This document shows, piece by piece, positions 63,063-64,000 of a stretch of DNA of 64,000 nt (the first letter of the stretch is position 1; each line of letters begins with the position of its first letter). The notes beneath the pieces are model-generated. The model had not been told where the DNA came from, did no database searches, and was given only the letters and a program-made list of their open reading frames with translations. Source of the DNA: Clostridium mediterraneense (GTDB taxonomy: Bacteria > Bacillota > Clostridia > Clostridiales > Clostridiaceae); contig NZ_LT594782.1 in the NCBI RefSeq assembly GCF_900091705.1, positions 50,185 to 114,184 on the forward strand. The letters are read 5' to 3'. Both the position numbers and the translations under genes were made by a program.

Positions 63063-63686
63063 TTAATATGGTAATTTATTCAATAAATCAGCTTTTATAA
63101 AATCTTTATAATTGTGTATATTATCTATCATATCTTTAAAATCATCCATACTAAAGCCTATTCTCTCCATTTCAGCTTCTAAGACATCAACATGTCCCAT
63201 TTCCTTATAGTCATTATACATAATCTTTAAATAACTTCTTGTATCTTCTGCATAATCTACAGATAACATTGTAAAATTACCTTCTGAAAATTCATAATTA
63301 ATAATATCTATTAAAGATAGCATGTCTATCTCTTCTTCTTGCTTATTCTCTAAACGTTCTATTTCATAATATATCCCCTGACATATCTCAACAAGTTTTA
63401 TATCAACATCATGATAATTTAATATATTTAAAAAGTTATCCTTATCTTCAGCTGTAATAACTATATCTCCATTCTCTTCCATAAGTATAGAAATTGATAT
63501 TGAAGGAATTACTACTTTTTTTATAAAATTTAAAACTTCCTTTTTACTATCAAAGTTATAGAACTCAGAAAATACTGAACCACTATCTTTATTAATTATT
63601 GAAAATCTTAATAATTTTTTATCTATATCAAAAGCTTTATCTTCATCTTCTAAAAAATTTCTTAATTTTTCTATATCATTTATCAT
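63063..63686 (-). CDS. Unknown helical protein, paralogue of the 35151 gene
   Basis: 207 residues from ATG at 63686 (AAAGGATGG upstream); an in-frame ATG 18 bases earlier overlaps that site. Acidic, helical, no signal. It shares FIKKVVIPSISISIL, then ITAEDKDNF, and C-terminal structure with the 35151 protein. Function unknown. Confidence 0.6.
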   Translation of the reverse strand: MINDIEKLRNFLEDEDKAFDIDKKLLRFSIINKDSGSVFSEFYNFDSKKEVLNFIKKVVIPSISISILMEENGDIVITAEDKDNFLNILNYHDVDIKLVEICQGIYYEIERLENKQEEEIDMLSLIDIINYEFSEGNFTMLSVDYAEDTRSYLKIMYNDYKEMGHVDVLEAEMERIGFSMDDFKDMIDNIHNYKDFIKADLLNKLPY

Positions 63687-63781
63687 TCGTGACCATCCTT
63701 TCATGTCTATATATATATTTTAACTAATAACATAATAATATATTACTCCAGTTTTCGCTAGTATTAGTATAATTATAAAAT

Positions 63782-63840
63782 AAAAGGGACTGTCTCAAAG
63801 TGGAATTAGATTCCATCTTTAGAGACAATCCCTTTTTTTT
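63782..63840. terminator. Large bidirectional hairpin, possible IS left end
   Basis: Near-perfect long stem AAGGGA-TGTCTC-AAAG-TGGAA pairing with TTCCA-CTTTA-GAGACA-TCCCTT and T8 on the plus strand. GGGACTGTCTC resembles inverted-repeat ends of IS1182-type elements, and a transposase-like frame starts 40 bases later. Such end hairpins block outside transcription. Confidence 0.55.
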
Positions 63841-63882
63841 GCGTTTAAACGACTTTTTATAGATTTTGTTTATAATATAAGT

Positions 63883-64000
63883 ATGCAAAAAACAAACAAA
63901 ACCTATGATATAAATTTAACCATAAATACAGAAAATATTCTAGAAAAAAATTGTATGGTGAGGACGCTAAATTACTTTATAGATAATTTAAAAATAAGAA
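63883..64000 (+). CDS. Partial protein, possibly a transposase N-terminus
   Basis: 39 residues, cut by the window end. TATAAT at 63871 and ATG 7 bases after it, with no good ribosome site. Sequence MQKTNKTYDINLTINTEN is followed by VRTLNYFIDNL, which is similar in style to IS1182-family starts (short hydrophilic opening, then 'V-R-x-x-x-x-F-I-D'). The preceding inverted repeat supports an insertion sequence; otherwise unknown. Confidence 0.4.
   Translation, partial: MQKTNKTYDINLTINTENILEKNCMVRTLNYFIDNLKIR

Noticed and set aside
1..64000. CRISPR arrays, tRNA and rRNA genes, prophage
   Set aside because: I looked for regularly spaced repeats, GGTTCGA-type tRNA arms, rRNA cores and phage structural genes and saw none.

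Overview
The window is AT-rich DNA (roughly a quarter G+C by eye) with strong AGGAGG-type ribosome binding sites, frequent GTG/TTG starts and U-tailed hairpin terminators. Gene content (SPOCS-domain proteins, DUF11 proteins, Amidase_3, DUF1002, DUF969/DUF979-pcp, clostridial ferredoxin, SAM-I riboswitch) points to a spore-forming Clostridium sensu stricto chromosome. I saw no rRNA, tRNA or CRISPR array. The only mobile-element sign is a probable IS left end at the right edge.

Layout. 1-5.5 kb: a TetR regulator divergent from an MFS drug exporter, with a perfect operator-like palindrome between them, then a three-gene ABC-2 exporter operon and a small membrane protein. 5.6-31.2 kb: the most distinctive part, a dispersed spore-envelope-like locus. 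It holds seven stand-alone SPOCS (DUF3794)-like proteins, two large DUF11-repeat proteins that each end in a SPOCS-like domain, a GT4-like glycosyltransferase with a degraded acidic motif, three related carboxypeptidase-regulatory-like beta proteins, and a three-gene coat-like operon. None of these has a signal peptide and several have sigma-K/sigma-E-like promoter motifs, which fits synthesis in the mother cell. Unrelated cassettes lie between them: ParA/ribbon-helix-helix (8.8-10.4 kb), metNIQ under a SAM-I riboswitch (11.7-14.5 kb), a gamma-glutamyl/pyroglutamyl operon (15-17.7 kb), and an HNH-like protein, an MnmH-like rhodanese and an alpha/beta hydrolase (25.4-27.6 kb).

31-44 kb: mostly single genes for envelope and housekeeping functions: beta-propeller-like membrane protein, N-acetylmuramoyl-alanine amidase, HExxH peptidase, ferredoxin, ComEC-like metallo-beta-lactamase protein, TraB/GumN lipoprotein, DedA, TPR protein, Amidase_6 protein, PepSY protein, and an XRE regulator inactivated by a nonsense mutation and a frameshift. 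44-49.3 kb: four tandem paralogous polysaccharide deacetylases. 49.5-57.9 kb: GNAT, a UvrD helicase carrying an internal DnaQ-like exonuclease, DUF1002, FUSC-like and YdjM-like proteins. 58-60.7 kb: ArsR regulator, CoA-disulfide/persulfide reductase with rhodanese domain, HPP membrane protein. 60.8-64 kb: small unknown proteins, lgt, a HTH/coiled-coil protein, a paralogue of the 35-kb gene, and the start of a probable transposase.

The best candidate for an undescribed system is the SPOCS/DUF11/glycosyltransferase/beta-sandwich locus at 5.6-31.2 kb. I read it as a family of self-assembling spore-surface parts (coat, exosporium or appendage). The domain assignments are pattern recognition from sequence, without profile searches.
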